Shown here piece by piece: positions 15,325 through 15,391 of a stretch of DNA of 15,391 nt. Position 1 is the first letter of the stretch, and each line of letters begins with the position of its first letter. The stretch spans positions 86,403 through 101,793 of the forward strand of contig JAQUUB010000003.1 in assembly GCA_028694115.1 (NCBI GenBank). Reading direction: 5' to 3'. The notes beneath the pieces are model-generated. The model saw only the letters and a list, made by a program, of their open reading frames with translations, was not told the DNA's origin and made no database searches. A program made the translations under genes and the position numbers. This DNA is from Lachnospiraceae bacterium. Lineage in GTDB: Bacteria > Bacillota_A > Clostridia > Lachnospirales > Lachnospiraceae.

Positions 15325-15391
15325 TATCTTTCATCAAATTCTGATAAATTAGCTAAATTAATAGCAGAACATTTTTGCTTTATTCTATTCA
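15303..15391 (-). CDS. Possible 3' end of an upstream gene (partial, unidentified)
   Basis: From the right edge a minus-strand frame stays open for about 28 codons and ends at a TAG at 15303-15305. The translated tail reads ...CSAINLANLSEFDERYLQAINF, which has protein-like composition (mixed charged and hydrophobic residues, amphipathic pattern). The other two minus-strand frames have several stops here. The fragment is too short to identify, and an open run of this length can arise by chance. If real, this gene lies directly upstream of the deacetylase in the same orientation. Confidence 0.4.
   Translation of the reverse strand, partial: NRIKQKCSAINLANLSEFDERYLQAINF

Overview
The window is a compact, AT-rich stretch of chromosome from a Gram-positive bacterium of the class Clostridia, most likely Lachnospiraceae or a close relative. 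The signs are the low G+C, strong AGGAGG-type ribosome binding sites, a rho / rpmE / DUF1385 / prmC / prfA gene order, a four-cysteine L31 and a DUF4364 gene. It looks like ordinary core chromosome: I see no transposase, phage gene, CRISPR array, tRNA or rRNA. The taxonomy is inference from gene content.

Layout. Positions 1-854 (minus) hold the N-terminal 284 residues of a YqhD/Bdh-type iron-dependent alcohol dehydrogenase that runs off the left edge. Positions 978-9101 form a long minus-strand block. Read in the direction of transcription it is rho, rpmE (L31), a DUF1385 membrane protein, prmC, prfA, a YbaK-type tRNA deacylase, an EamA/DMT permease and a homodimer-type ABC exporter. It joins transcription termination (Rho) with translation termination (PrmC methylates the release factor encoded by the next gene) and translation quality control (YbaK). 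Gaps are short or genes overlap, except at three places: rho-rpmE, where there is a candidate promoter with a dyad; rpmE-DUF1385, where there is a convincing intrinsic terminator; and prfA-ybaK, where 294 bp are packed with hairpins.

Positions 9102-9331 are a divergent promoter region. From it a plus-strand cluster runs: a malic enzyme, a TIGR01212 (YhcC-like) radical SAM protein joined by a TAATG stop/start overlap, and a DUF4364 winged-helix protein overlapping the radical SAM gene by 26 nt. Facing it, and overlapping the DUF4364 gene tail-to-tail by 8 nt, is a minus-strand cluster: polysaccharide deacetylase, rarA, and a nucleotide pyrophosphatase/phosphodiesterase-like alkaline-phosphatase-superfamily enzyme. 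The last 89 bases probably hold the 3' end of one more minus-strand gene.

Two non-coding structures deserve most attention. (1) Between prfA and ybaK a 126-nt unit (4325-4450) is closed by a 9-bp terminal stem and holds three adjacent hairpins of about 10, 9 and 27 bp, a cloverleaf-like fold that I cannot assign to a known RNA or element. (2) The start codon of the polysaccharide deacetylase lies inside a 15-bp inverted repeat whose other arm sits at the predicted 5' end of its mRNA, which suggests a start-codon-sequestering leader. No new multi-protein system is evident from the protein content.
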